Positions 36,620 through 46,513 of a stretch of DNA of 64,000 nt are shown here, one piece after another. The stretch is from CAVXXB01 sp963765585 (lineage in GTDB: Bacteria > Calditrichota > Calditrichia > JAJRVZ01), in the NCBI GenBank assembly GCA_963765585.1, contig CAVXXB010000014.1, positions 248,001-312,000 on the forward strand. The letters run 5' to 3'. The notes beneath the pieces were generated by a model. That model worked only from the letters and a program-made list of their open reading frames with translations, did not search any database and had not been told where the DNA came from. Made by a program: the position numbers and the translations under genes. How positions within the stretch are numbered: the first letter of the stretch is position 1; the number at the start of each line of letters is the position of its first letter.

Positions 36620-37196
36620 TCAATTCTCAGCGCTTAATCTGATTGAATCCTGTATATAATCCAAATCGCCAATTTGTGAATTGTAAAGATCTTCTTGTGA
36701 GTCTGAATGTAATGACGATTATAAAAATTTTATTAAAATAATATAATTGTTTCTGCTTATAAGTTATTTCCTGGTCGGTAAAAGTGTATACGATTTCACC
36801 GCATTCAATTCCATTCTTTTGAGTGACGTTATGATCCAGGATATTTACGTTTTCAAGCATACCAGGCAATTGATCTGCTACTCCGGACAATAGGACCTCC
36901 ATTGTTGGCCTGGAATTCGATTCTTGACAAATAATAGCTATATTTGGTGGAATACCAGACGAAGTTGTTTTTTCTGCAAACAGAGTTGCATCATACCCGC
37001 TCACGGGGACATCCATTTGCATGGTCCAGCCTTCTGGGAAGGTAACAACCAAACCGATCTGCTGGTTGGTATAAGTTTGATCACTGATAAAGGGCTGATC
37101 GTTTGGAGTTGAATTGGTTGGAGAATCTGATTCCCCACAAGAAAAAAATAGTACCTGAAGAACAACTAACAGGACGGTTTTGAATGCTTTACTCAT
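36620..37196 (-). CDS. Lipoprotein, DUF1795/PsbP-like, frameshifted
   Basis: About 192 residues. A lipoprotein signal (VVLQVLFFSCGES) puts it in an envelope membrane. The mature part has the pattern of PsbP/DcrB-like domains: GLVVTFPEGWTMQMD near the start, a middle beta sheet and a C-terminal helix. The frame changes near 36712, after which SDSQEDLYNSQIGDLDYIQD to SIRLSAEN restores the expected ending at 36620-36622. It overlaps the wHTH gene by four bases (ATGA) and so belongs to the same operon. The role is unknown. Confidence 0.72.
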
Positions 37197-37525
37197 GACG
37201 TTTCTCCCGGGGTGGTTGAATCACCCCTGTTTAAAAAATCTTCCACAGTTGCTATATAATCTGTAAATGCCTGTTTGCCTTTTTCGGTCAGCTGGCAGGT
37301 AGTCATAGGTTTACGTTGGATGAACTTTTTTTCAATCTGAATATAGCCGCCTTCTTCAAGTTTTTTTAAATGGACACTCAGATTACCGTCGGTGGCATTT
37401 ACAGATTTTTTTATTGAATTAAAATCCATTTCATCTACAGACGCAAGAACGGCCATAATAGCCAGCCGGATACGCGAGTGGATAAAATTATCGATCTTTT
37501 GATAATCAAATTTTTCAGCCGGCAT
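37193..37525 (-). CDS. Winged-helix transcriptional regulator
   Basis: 110 residues, one wHTH domain of the PadR/MarR-like HTH_27 type: IHSRIRLAIMAVLASVDEMD, recognition helix in ATDGNLSVHLKKLEEGGYIQ and the wing FIQRKPMTTCQLTEKG. Small regulators of this kind are typically encoded together with a membrane protein, as here (11-bp overlap with the gene upstream). The repeated palindrome before the operon at 38140-38166 is a plausible binding site, so autoregulation is likely (inference). Confidence 0.88.
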   Translation of the reverse strand: MPAEKFDYQKIDNFIHSRIRLAIMAVLASVDEMDFNSIKKSVNATDGNLSVHLKKLEEGGYIQIEKKFIQRKPMTTCQLTEKGKQAFTDYIATVEDFLNRGDSTTPGETS

Positions 37526-38120
37526 AATGACTTTTCCATTTTTTATAAATTACAATTCCCGGAATAATTTGCAGAAACAGGATTAATCCGGCAAAAAACA
37601 AGGCGATATAATATAAGTTAAAGAATTGTTCCCACAGAATAAGTACGATAGTGCTGATCCACCAGGCAAAACTGAGTTTTGTTAGAAAGGGCAGATCATT
37701 GATTATTCCGGTCAGATAATATGCAATGCCAAAAATAGCTGCAACAACGCCAACAAATACCGTAACCGGGACGATGTTCGTAGAGAAAAATATTATAGTG
37801 AACATTCCAATCGTGATGCCGGCCGCGTGCCAGACTGCATTAAATATCTTCCAGCCCAAAGAACTAATATGTTTATCCGCATCTATTTTTTTATTCAGAA
37901 AATTTTGAATAAAAGTAAAGATAATGATTAGCCCCACTATAAAATAGGGCCCAATAAACATAATGTCGAGATATAAAAACAGATAGGAGGAAGTAGCACC
38001 GAGCACGGCCAAAACCCCCCAGAGAATGTAAAAAATGCCGTTATCAACCAGCATTTTACGGTTATTTTCCAGTACCTTTTTTATATACTGAAGATCCTGC
38101 TCAATGTTTTCCTGTGTCAT
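37515..38120 (-). CDS. Integral membrane protein of wHTH operon
   Basis: 201 residues from ATG 38120, which has AAGGAG eight bases upstream. A short N-terminal helix (TQENIEQDLQYIKKVLENNR) precedes six membrane helices (for example GIFYILWGVLAVLGATSSYL and PVTVFVGVVAAIFGIAYYL). No transport or enzymatic motif is visible. This gene arrangement, with a membrane protein overlapping a small wHTH regulator, is common in FCB bacteria, suggesting membrane sensing or stress protection, but the function is unknown. Confidence 0.82.
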   Translation of the reverse strand: MTQENIEQDLQYIKKVLENNRKMLVDNGIFYILWGVLAVLGATSSYLFLYLDIMFIGPYFIVGLIIIFTFIQNFLNKKIDADKHISSLGWKIFNAVWHAAGITIGMFTIIFFSTNIVPVTVFVGVVAAIFGIAYYLTGIINDLPFLTKLSFAWWISTIVLILWEQFFNLYYIALFFAGLILFLQIIPGIVIYKKWKSHYAG

Positions 38121-38139
38121 AACTTGCTCCTTGTTTAGT

Positions 38140-38166
38140 AAAGTACTTTGTAATATAAAGTACTTT
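38140..38166. promoter_or_regulatory. Tandem palindromic operator
   Basis: The 12-mer TAAAGTACTTTG occurs twice with a period of 17 bp (palindromic cores AAAGTACTTT at 38140-38149 and 38157-38166), 20-46 bp before the start of the membrane/wHTH/lipoprotein operon. Two perfect palindromes at this position suggest a repressor or activator site, most simply for the operon's own wHTH protein. Confidence 0.6.
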
Positions 38167-38257
38167 GTTTGAGAAATCAAGAATAAAATAAAATTTATTT
38201 GATTCATCTCTTCTTATTCGTCAGATTAGATAAATAAAAATATTGAAAGAGGGCGAT

Positions 38258-40048
38258 CATGATGAGATCTGTATTTTTCATTTTACTACCATTTATATTC
38301 TCCAATCTGGCAGCACAACAGCTGGAAATGAACATACGTCACCCGGCAGATAATGATACATTGAACAGAGCCAGAACCCGGCTTTCAGCTGAATGTTTCT
38401 GATACAAATGCGGTGGTGACGATCAATGAGGATACACTTAAAGTCTATCGAAGCGGCGTTTTTGTCGATTTGCTGGAGCTTGCTCCCGGCTGGAATCAAT
38501 TTGTATTTACTGCTGATAATCAGAAACAAATTTTGCGGGATACAATAAATGTATTTCGTCCGGAACCTGTCAAAGCGTTACCGGAGCAGCCAACCAAATT
38601 TGCCGATGACTTTCTGATGCCGTTGTCTGATGCCGTATATTATGATCAGGATGAGATTGTTGTTCAGTTCAGAGGTAGTCCGGGTGGTAAGGCGATGTTT
38701 GAAATTGATGATCTGATGGATGATCCGTTACCAATGATAGAACTAGAAGCTAATGATAACGGAAATATTGCCGGTGTGTACCGCGGTGTATATCGGATAA
38801 AACCCAATGATGAATGCAAAAATGAACCGATTGTATTTTATCTCGAAGGAAAAGACGGGGATGAAGAAGAGTGGGAGACCGATCGTACCATTACGGTGGA
38901 GCAGAGCGGCCAACCGTTTTTAATTGAAACGACTTGTGAAAATAATCTGGTGTATTACAAACCGGGTGGCGAAATATTTCTGGAACTGCCGGAGGCTATG
39001 CGGCTTAACGTGATCGCTGATCACGGACGATGGCTAAAGGTGCATATTGCGGATAATATCAGTGGCTCTATTTCCGCACGATGTATCGAAAAACTGGGGA
39101 AAGGCGATATATTACCGGCCGCTTTTTATTCCGGCTGCAGTTCTGCATTGGAAAATGATTGGCTTATCTTTAACATGCGTGTTTCTGAAAAGGTACCTTA
39201 TAAGATAATTCAGAAATCAGAACCGCAACGAATCGAGCTAACTTTTTATCGTACTGTAGTCGGGGGTGAATGGAGCGTGCTACCCGCCAATGACGCTATC
39301 CAGCATCCTGACAGCAGTTTTTTCAAAAATTTTGAATGGAAGCAAATTACCGATGATGAGTTAAGATTTACTTTTTACCTGAATACCAGTCAGCAATGGG
39401 GATTCAAAGGCGCCTTTGACGATAATATATTTAAATTATCCATGCGTCAGCCTCCGGTGATCAATTTGGAAAACCCTTTTAAGAATTTAATCATCGCACT
39501 TGATGCCGGACATGGCGGTGATCATTCCGGTGCCGTTGGGGCATCTGGATATGAGGAGAAAGAGGCCAACCTTATATATACCCGCCATCTGGAAAAGATG
39601 TTAAAGGATGTAGGGGCAACCGTGATTCTAACCAGGACCAGCGATACCACCATGTTTTTACAATCGCGTGCAGATATTGCCAGGGAACACAACGCCCATA
39701 TGTTAATCTGGATGCATAATAATTCCATTGGCAGTACAAGCGATCCTGAACTGGTAAAAGGAGCCAGTACTTATTACACACATGTCCAGGGCATGCCGTT
39801 TGCCCTGTATGTCTATCCGGAATTACTCGATCTTGGTTTAGATCCTTTTGGCAGAGTGCATCGTACCTATTATATCACAAGGCAGACCGATTTTGTGGTA
39901 TTCCTTGTCGAAGGTGCTTTTTTATCCAACCCGGATGATGAAATATTTCCTCATGGATGATGCAAATTTAAAAGACCTGGCACAGGCTGTGTTTGATGGA
40001 ATGGAGCGGTATCTGAAGAAACTTGCAGAATCAGAGAATGGGGAATAG
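38258..40048 (+). CDS. N-acetylmuramoyl-L-alanine amidase, frameshifted
   Basis: About 595 residues after allowing frame changes near 38390 and 39945. Start ATG 38258 behind GAGGGCG, signal peptide (SVFFILLPFIFSNLAAQ). The long N-terminal part has beta-rich and SH3b-like segments. The C-terminal catalytic Amidase_3 domain begins LIIALDAGHGGDHSGAVG (zinc His), continues YEEKEANLIYTRHL (Glu ligand) and IWMHNNSI (second His), and ends with VEGAFLSNPDDE (catalytic Glu). It cleaves the bond between MurNAc and the stem peptide during wall remodelling or cell separation. The final residues LKDLAQAVFDGMERYLKK come from the last frame. Confidence 0.9.
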
Positions 40049-40055
40049 GTTTTTC

Positions 40056-40090
40056 AAGATACAAGATACAAGATACAAGATACAAGATAC
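40056..40090. repeat. Short tandem repeat (AAGATAC)n
   Basis: Five head-to-tail copies of the 7-base word AAGATAC immediately after the amidase gene. A related degenerate string occurs at 50092-50135. Such slippage-prone arrays can vary in copy number. Confidence 0.8.
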
Positions 40091-40222
40091 TGGATGCTGG
40101 TCGGAGCGAAGCGGAGATCCCGACTTACCGACTGTCGAAGACCCCGTTTTTCGGGGGAAGGAGACTTTTTTATCGGGAATACTGAATTCCCCCTTAAAAA
40201 AGGGGGATAGGGGGTTGTATTA

Positions 40223-40948
40223 TTATTGTTCAGTCAGTCTTTTAACCGCCATTCTGGTATCTTTTACCCATCCCGGTTCAACTTCATCATCCGCAGTTTG
40301 TTTAAGATATGTATTAAGCGCGGATTGATAACTATCCAATGCCTGGCCATCATTATTCATGGCTTCAAATGCCGTTCCAATATGGTAATCTAAAAATCCC
40401 TGATCTCTCTCGCGCGAATATCTGTTCTTTATGCGATGATATTTAATTATTGCGTTAGGATAATATGCATGGTCAAATAATGCCTGTGCGCCATTGGTTT
40501 CAAATTCATACCAATCAACAATATCAAGATTTGTGTCGATGCTTGATTTTGCTTCTTTGGATTCACTGTGGACCACACTCACATTACCCATGCGAATTTT
40601 TGTTTTCTCGTCCTGAATTTCTAATTGATCTACTTTCTGGTTCATCAGAAATATAAACAATTCACGCTCCTGAATTTGGCGTAAATCAGAGATGTCGAGA
40701 ATGGAGTTGGCTTCTAAAGTGAATCCCTGACCATCCTGATTTAAAAGTTCAACATGCGAATTTTCCCCGCTGAATATGGTGTCAAGATCTTTCAACATCA
40801 TACCAATTTGGGCCTTTTGCCATTCTTCTTCCATTCCGATCCGGATTCGTACATCACCCCTGATTTGGGATATCTTTACACCATCTGCTGCCCAGACTAT
40901 ATTCAGCACGAAAAAAAACTGTAAAACAAATAATGTTACTGATCTCAT
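40223..40948 (-). CDS. FecR-domain protein with TPR-like tail
   Basis: 241 residues. A signal peptide (FVLQFFFVLNIVWAA) is followed by a FecR-type beta domain (KISQIRGDVRIR, GMMLKDLDTIFSGENSHVEL, GFTLEANSILDISDL), here without the sigma-regulator N-terminus, and a helical C-terminal region resembling one or two TPR units (AHYYPNAIIKYHRIKNRY and IGTAFEAMNNDGQALDSYQS-like). Stand-alone exported FecR proteins often occur with CHASE2 sensors; a CHASE2 activator lies 7 kb upstream. It follows the barrel-transglutaminase gene by about 145 bp on the same strand. Confidence 0.8.
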   Translation of the reverse strand: MRSVTLFVLQFFFVLNIVWAADGVKISQIRGDVRIRIGMEEEWQKAQIGMMLKDLDTIFSGENSHVELLNQDGQGFTLEANSILDISDLRQIQERELFIFLMNQKVDQLEIQDEKTKIRMGNVSVVHSESKEAKSSIDTNLDIVDWYEFETNGAQALFDHAYYPNAIIKYHRIKNRYSRERDQGFLDYHIGTAFEAMNNDGQALDSYQSALNTYLKQTADDEVEPGWVKDTRMAVKRLTEQ

Positions 40949-41093
40949 TGATAGACTCCTTTTACGGAATTCGGTTATAACTACAGAGTATCATATGGCT
41001 CTGGGCACTAGGCGCTGGGTTCACATTTCTGAATATTGAAAACAAATAAGTCTCCCGCAAACAAGAGCCGAGAACCTAGTGCCAAGCGCCCAG

Positions 41094-42728
41094 CTATTCC
41101 ACATCAAAAATACGAACCCAACCCGACGCAAGTCCATTGCGCAGAATACCTTCTTCCACATAAGCCTGGGCCCCGGACTTCCATGCCATATCAAAATTTG
41201 TAGCTATCAAGGTGGTTTCAACCGGTACCCAGATTGTTTTCATGGATCCGCGACGGGATCTTATAATATATTTTTTTTCATTAGAACTGACCATATGACC
41301 TTGGTCCGGTGTCATACCTGTATCAAATAATAAATACAGGTGGGCAATCTTTTTGTTCGGATCCTGAACTTCGACAAAGGCAGTTTTGATTCCCAGGCTC
41401 TCCAGGCAAGATGAATATAAAACGACAAGATCATCACAATCACCGCTACCGAATTGCAATGTTTCTAAAGCGTATTGAACACGATCATCTTTATTAAACG
41501 GGATATTCGGGTCCGGATGATAACTGACCCCCCTGTCTCTCAATGAATTAAACACAATTTTTGCTTTAGAAACTACATCCAGTTCGGAATCGCTGGAATC
41601 TTCACTGGTACTGATCATGGACCGGTTCATCATAAATATCTGATCATTATCCGGTGTGACAAAATAGACCAGTTTGTCCATATCACCATTCCAGGCATTG
41701 CGACTGTGTATCGTTATTTGAGCACTATATTGTCTTGTTGTGGTTCGCCCGGCCCGTCCCTCAATTTCAATATCCAGTAGCGCCGGTTTATTGATCGAGG
41801 TCTGCAATACGTTTGATCCGAACAAAGCGGTAACCGGAATTTTGGCAGTTTCGCCGGGTAAAATTTCAACAAATCCGCTTTCCCCGGGCCGTTCCGAATA
41901 ATATTCGATATTACTTTTTACATTGACTTCAATGAGATGACCGGCAATGTTCTTAATACTTACAACCGCCAGGGGATAGGTGTTATAAAATTGATAATAG
42001 GCCGGATATATATCACTGACAACCACTGTGATATCCTGTAATTGAAATAACTCACGCTTTTTCCCCCACATAAAACTTAGGCCCAGGCCAAAATCCAGAC
42101 CGCCGTATTTATGATCAACATTTAATTCGGGCATGTGATATTTCAAATCAAGATTTAAAGCCATCCAGTCGGTGAGCAATATATTTGCTCCGAGGCCGCC
42201 ATATAAACCATATAAAAATTCAGCTTCAAATGTTTGCTCCGCATCGGGTGTAAATCCATTTATATCAGATTCCCCCTTTTGCGTCCAGTACGGACCGCCG
42301 CCAAAACTAATATAGGGCTGGACCTTTGATGTCAGACGGGATGAAAGCAGATCATACCTTAATCCAAGCAGTATGGGCATGACCAGATTTACTTTCGTGG
42401 ATTCTTCAGCTGTTGCCGTGGCGATGGTTTGTACCGAGGCAACCGCCTCCAGATTGATCTCAAAAAACAGATTATCATGAACTCGTGAGAAGAAATAAAG
42501 TGTGCCGCCCGCACCACTGATATCGATGTTTGCAGTTTGGGATTGTGCAGAGACACTCACAGTTGTGGGCTTATTAGTAATATTCCAAAAATTTAATCTG
42601 AATCCGATCCCGGTAGATCTGGTCATTCCCTGGGCAGATAAAAATTCGGGAGAAATCCAGATCCCAATAAATAGAATGAGACAAATTATTTTAGAAGCTT
42701 GTTTAAACACTGTTTTTTTCACAATCAA
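41094..42728 (-). CDS. Outer-membrane barrel fused to transglutaminase-like domain
   Basis: 544 residues. After a signal peptide (CLILFIGIWISPEFLSAQ) comes an eight- to ten-strand barrel (about residues 30-210), clearly paralogous to the protein at 46514-47200 (shared STGIG start, PYISFG middle, LGLGL-FMWG end). A beta-sandwich linker follows, then a transglutaminase/cysteine-protease-like domain (about 385-530) with Cys in FGSGDCDDLVVLY and His in KIAHLYLLFD. The fusion is unusual: the catalytic domain would be fixed to the outer membrane. A candidate role is peptide cross-linking or cleavage at the surface or periplasmic face; direction is not predictable. It is upstream of the FecR-type gene. 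Confidence 0.8.
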   Translation of the reverse strand: MIVKKTVFKQASKIICLILFIGIWISPEFLSAQGMTRSTGIGFRLNFWNITNKPTTVSVSAQSQTANIDISGAGGTLYFFSRVHDNLFFEINLEAVASVQTIATATAEESTKVNLVMPILLGLRYDLLSSRLTSKVQPYISFGGGPYWTQKGESDINGFTPDAEQTFEAEFLYGLYGGLGANILLTDWMALNLDLKYHMPELNVDHKYGGLDFGLGLSFMWGKKRELFQLQDITVVVSDIYPAYYQFYNTYPLAVVSIKNIAGHLIEVNVKSNIEYYSERPGESGFVEILPGETAKIPVTALFGSNVLQTSINKPALLDIEIEGRAGRTTTRQYSAQITIHSRNAWNGDMDKLVYFVTPDNDQIFMMNRSMISTSEDSSDSELDVVSKAKIVFNSLRDRGVSYHPDPNIPFNKDDRVQYALETLQFGSGDCDDLVVLYSSCLESLGIKTAFVEVQDPNKKIAHLYLLFDTGMTPDQGHMVSSNEKKYIIRSRRGSMKTIWVPVETTLIATNFDMAWKSGAQAYVEEGILRNGLASGWVRIFDVE

Positions 42729-42797
42729 AATTTACTTTTTCAAAGTTGAATTTCAAATTTTTATTTTTTTATAAAAATAAACCACAGAAACCACAAT

Positions 42798-42985
42798 CCT
42801 CCCCATTTACCCCTCCCGCTAAGCATAATGGGGCTTTGTCCTATAAATTTGCATTCTGCGTTCACCTGATTCTCACCACGAAGAACACGAAGGTCACAAA
42901 GAAAAAATATTTTAAATTAATTTATTCATCGTTAAGAATATTTGGTTTCTCTAAAACTTCGTGCTCTTCGTGAACTTCGTGGTTA
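42798..42985. repeat. Dispersed intergenic repeats
   Basis: A C-rich block (CCTCCCCATTTACCCCTCCC) followed by an inverted pair, ACCACGAAGAACACGAAGGT (plus CACAAAG) near 42886-42912 and CTTCGTGCTCTTCGTGAACT (plus TCGTGGTT) near 42957-42985. Related words occur at 34301-34376, 52347-52490 and 63553-63578. Confidence 0.65.
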
Positions 42986-42994
42986 AAATAATTA

Positions 42995-43912
42995 TCATCT
43001 TGTAACCCTGCACGTGACAGTATCCGCAACCATGGAACCAAATACACCGATGCCGTCGCCCTCTATATTAAATCTGGCTTCATGGAAATTGCCATCCATT
43101 TCCATTACATTACGATAAGTAAAAAAGAAATCTTTATAATTTTCATCCGCGGCATACATGATAATGGTATAATCATCATAAAAGTTGAATTCATTCCAGC
43201 CCAGTGCAATCATAGATATACCGGCAGAAGTCTGGGTGTGATTGGCAACTTCGTAGTTAAAGGCATCATCAATTAAATTTACATCTTCCGGCTTAACTTC
43301 CCCGTATGGATTGTCATAAATGAATGAATCCAGAGTTGGATTTTGCGCCTGAATTGCAGTGAAATAAAAGCCGGTACCGGGCGACCGCTGATAGCGAAGT
43401 TCAAATTTCATCAGATTCCCGTTTTCATTTTTCTGCCGGTAGGCCATTTGGGCATAATTAATTGAATTTATCCTGAAATCACCTTCAGGAACCGTCGTTT
43501 GGGCTGTGGCTATCAGCGTCTTTCCTTTAATAATAGCTGAGACATCTAATTGATACGAATTTCCACTTTGAATACTCAGCTGTTCACCCTCATTACGCCA
43601 GTAGGCTTCGGTGATATCTTCCAGTTCATTAAGATAAAATGACAGAGGATATTTTTGACCACTTGCCAGATCAGTAATAATTACTTCGGTGTCATCCGGA
43701 TTGGGAATTAAATTATAGTTATTCAAATCCGTATCCACTTTAAAGTTTCTTGTAATAAAAATACGGTCAACATTTTTACCGGAAGTCAGAAATCCTTCAA
43801 TAACCAGCCGTGGTTCGTAACTTGCGTTTTGCGGTTCAACAGTTGCTTTCCCGCAGGCACTCAATAATATCATTGTGACAACTATTACGGTTATTTTTAT
43901 TATTTTGTTCAT
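42995..43912 (-). CDS. DUF4249 lipoprotein
   Basis: 305 residues with a lipobox signal (VVTMILLSACGK). The pattern RLVIEGFLTSGKNVDRIFIT near the start and repeated beta strands mark the DUF4249 family, known in Bacteroidota as surface or periplasmic lipoproteins encoded with TonB-dependent receptors. It lies downstream of, and on the same strand as, such a receptor with a 190-bp gap of repeats. It probably captures the receptor's substrate or supports it; the substrate is not known. Confidence 0.87.
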   Translation of the reverse strand: MNKIIKITVIVVTMILLSACGKATVEPQNASYEPRLVIEGFLTSGKNVDRIFITRNFKVDTDLNNYNLIPNPDDTEVIITDLASGQKYPLSFYLNELEDITEAYWRNEGEQLSIQSGNSYQLDVSAIIKGKTLIATAQTTVPEGDFRINSINYAQMAYRQKNENGNLMKFELRYQRSPGTGFYFTAIQAQNPTLDSFIYDNPYGEVKPEDVNLIDDAFNYEVANHTQTSAGISMIALGWNEFNFYDDYTIIMYAADENYKDFFFTYRNVMEMDGNFHEARFNIEGDGIGVFGSMVADTVTCRVTR

Positions 43913-43939
43913 TCTTTAAGTCCAATTCTATTTATTTGT

Positions 43940-44040
43940 TATTTTACTATTGACTATTGGCTATTGGCTATTGGCCGTTGACCGGGAAATTTCCCGGCTA
44001 AAGCACACAACGGTCTCAGACTGTTCCCTACGGTTACGGA
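43940..44040. repeat. Dispersed intergenic repeat
   Basis: TTGACTATTGGCTATTGGCT (plus ATTGGCC) followed by GGGAAATTTCCC and CGGTCTCAGACTGTTCCC. The first word family matches 21441-21480 and 57187-57215. Confidence 0.6.
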
Positions 44041-44104
44041 ATTTATTTTCTTTATATTTTTCATTTATCTTTTTCTCAGTGTTCTCTGTGGTTTGTTTTT
44101 ATAT

Positions 44105-46387
44105 TCAAAATTTTATATTTGCCCCGATGGTTGGTAAAACCGGCAACATATATTGTTCCTTTATTTCAGGAACACCATTTTCGTAATCATAGCTGATAAA
44201 CCAGACATTGCCGCGATTGGTAATATTATATACCTGCAGGTAAGGCGAGATAGACCAGTTTGTAAACTGGATATTATATGTCAGCGATACATCCAGGCGG
44301 ATATAGTCCGGTATTCTGATATTATTTATCCGGGTGGGTGCATATTCTACTGTTTTATTTGGTGCAAATGGTCCCGATGCGATCAGATAGGCAGAGCCCG
44401 GTTCGGTAATGGGCTGACCTGTCGAATAGATGAAATTCATTCCCAGCAATAATTTATTTCTTGTTTTAAGCAGATCATAATTACCCATGGCATTAATAGT
44501 TGATGTTCTGTCATGCCGTGGCGGAAACCAGCGATCCCGGTTCAAATCATCGATCATATATTCCGTCCGGGAATAAGAGTAGCCCAACCAGCCGCTCAAA
44601 CGCCCAACATCCTTTCGTAATAATACTTCAATGCCATAGGTTTTACCATCACCACGGTTAAACACATCTTCAGTGGTGCTAAAGATGGGATATCCTTCAG
44701 GTGTATAGGCGCCGGCCTTAATATCCGCGCCCACATTCTCATTAAAGGTGTAAATATTTTTATAATCTTTGTAGAATGCTTCCACTTCAAATTCGTAATC
44801 ATCGGAAATTTCCTGCTGATAACCGATCATATAATGGTTAGATATGGCTTTATCCTGGTATTTCCCGGAAATAGACCAGATATCTGAAATAAAGAATCTG
44901 GATATACGGTTCAGGTATTGATAATATCTGCCGGCGGCAAATTTTAATATACCCGTATCAGAAAAACGATATTTGGCCGAAACCCGCGGCGCCCAATTAT
45001 GATTTGATGTATCGGAGGCAAAATAATTATAACGAATACCCAGCTCGATATTCCAGGATGGGGTAGGCTTCCAGTTTAGTTGATTATACAATGACAACTG
45101 AGTTGCCTTGTGTTTGATATCGATGATACTGTTTGCTTCTGACATAAAATATATGAGATCCAGATTTTTTTGCTCAACACCAAATCTTGTGGATAATTTA
45201 TCGGAATAGTGATATTCCAGATTTCCCTTGAATGTCAAATCCTTAATTTTATTTTTTTCTATAATAGAGTATAGATCAAAACCAAAATCTGAATTAAAGG
45301 TACTATAGGTTACCCAAAAATTTGAAAATAGTCTGGGGCTAAACACATGTGTCCAGCGCGTACTCCCGGTTTGATTTCCCCAATTATACTGAAATCCTTC
45401 GACCTCACTTGCCTTACTGTTCATAGTAAAGTCAAGGAAATCATTGCCACCATAACCGCTGACAGTCAGCTTGTTGTTTTTATCGATATCAAAAAAGGCT
45501 TTCAGACTGCCATCATAAAAATAGTATTCCGGGATATCTTCGATAAAATTCGCGATTGTTTTATCAAAATAGGTCCGTCGTAATGAACCGGATAATGAAC
45601 CGATATTACCCAATGGCATTTGCAGGGTTGTTTTTGCGGACAACAGACTGATTGAAGCCGTTCCCTCAAATTCCTCACGATTACCATCAAAGTTTGTAAT
45701 ATTAAGTACGGATGATAACCTGCCTCCGTATTCCGCACCAAATCCACCTTTGGACAATTCCACATGCTTGATGGCATCAGAATTAAATGTGGAGAACAGA
45801 CCAAACATATGCTCCGGATTGTACACATCCGTCCCATCTAAAAGATGCAGATTTTGGTCCGGTGTACCACCACGAATATACAGCGCAGATGAAAAATCCG
45901 AGACCGGAACAATCCCGGGAATGGTCTGAAGTGTACGGAGCAGATCCGCCTCAGCCACCTGAGGAACTTTTGAAATTTGCCGGCTGGTAAGTTGCACTGT
46001 TGAGACCGGTTTTCGATATAAGCGATCCACCGTTCTCTCAGAATCTGCGGAGACAACAATGGTTTCCGTTTGCAGCAGTTCTTCGTCCAAATTAATATTT
46101 ATTTTTGTATCACTGTCCTGCCCTATATTTATGTTCATTTTAAATGTTGAATATCCCAAATATTCACAAACGAGAACATATTTTCCGGCCGGAACATCTG
46201 GTATAACATAGTAGCCGCTAAGATTTGTACTACTCCCAAGCATCACTTTCTCAAGATAAACATTGGCGCCAATCAACCGCTCGCCATCGGCAACACTGTA
46301 AACAAATCCGCTTACCGTTGCATTCTCAGGAGCAGCCATTAAAAAGTTTACTGATAGCAGAATGATTACAATTAGAATTCTAAACAT
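44105..46387 (-). CDS. TonB-dependent receptor with carboxypeptidase-like N-domain
   Basis: 760 residues. Signal peptide, then a carboxypeptidase-regulatory-like Ig domain (residues 22-110, ATVSGFVYSVADGERLIGAN), a plug (about 120-235, with VAEADLLRTLQTIPGIVPV and LYIRGGTPDQNLHLLDGTDV) and a 22-strand barrel ending in the aromatic TIGANIKF needed for outer-membrane assembly. It imports a bound ligand using TonB energy. Unlike SusC, no SusD is adjacent; instead a DUF4249 lipoprotein gene follows. No iron-regulated site was evident upstream, so the ligand is unknown. The gene is intact. Confidence 0.93.
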   Translation of the reverse strand: MFRILIVIILLSVNFLMAAPENATVSGFVYSVADGERLIGANVYLEKVMLGSSTNLSGYYVIPDVPAGKYVLVCEYLGYSTFKMNINIGQDSDTKININLDEELLQTETIVVSADSERTVDRLYRKPVSTVQLTSRQISKVPQVAEADLLRTLQTIPGIVPVSDFSSALYIRGGTPDQNLHLLDGTDVYNPEHMFGLFSTFNSDAIKHVELSKGGFGAEYGGRLSSVLNITNFDGNREEFEGTASISLLSAKTTLQMPLGNIGSLSGSLRRTYFDKTIANFIEDIPEYYFYDGSLKAFFDIDKNNKLTVSGYGGNDFLDFTMNSKASEVEGFQYNWGNQTGSTRWTHVFSPRLFSNFWVTYSTFNSDFGFDLYSIIEKNKIKDLTFKGNLEYHYSDKLSTRFGVEQKNLDLIYFMSEANSIIDIKHKATQLSLYNQLNWKPTPSWNIELGIRYNYFASDTSNHNWAPRVSAKYRFSDTGILKFAAGRYYQYLNRISRFFISDIWSISGKYQDKAISNHYMIGYQQEISDDYEFEVEAFYKDYKNIYTFNENVGADIKAGAYTPEGYPIFSTTEDVFNRGDGKTYGIEVLLRKDVGRLSGWLGYSYSRTEYMIDDLNRDRWFPPRHDRTSTINAMGNYDLLKTRNKLLLGMNFIYSTGQPITEPGSAYLIASGPFAPNKTVEYAPTRINNIRIPDYIRLDVSLTYNIQFTNWSISPYLQVYNITNRGNVWFISYDYENGVPEIKEQYMLPVLPTIGANIKF

Positions 46388-46513
46388 GAGATCTATCCTT
46401 TATATAACTCGTTTATTTATAATATTTTACTTGTTAAAAATTTAATTTAAATAGAATCATTCTAATCCTGTGATCCTGTCAAAAAAAATCACACAGTAGC
46501 ATATACTACAATG

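Noticed and set aside
40056..40090. Phase-variation repeat inside a gene
   Set aside because: The AAGATAC array starts after the amidase stop codon and lies outside any reading frame of a recognisable gene.
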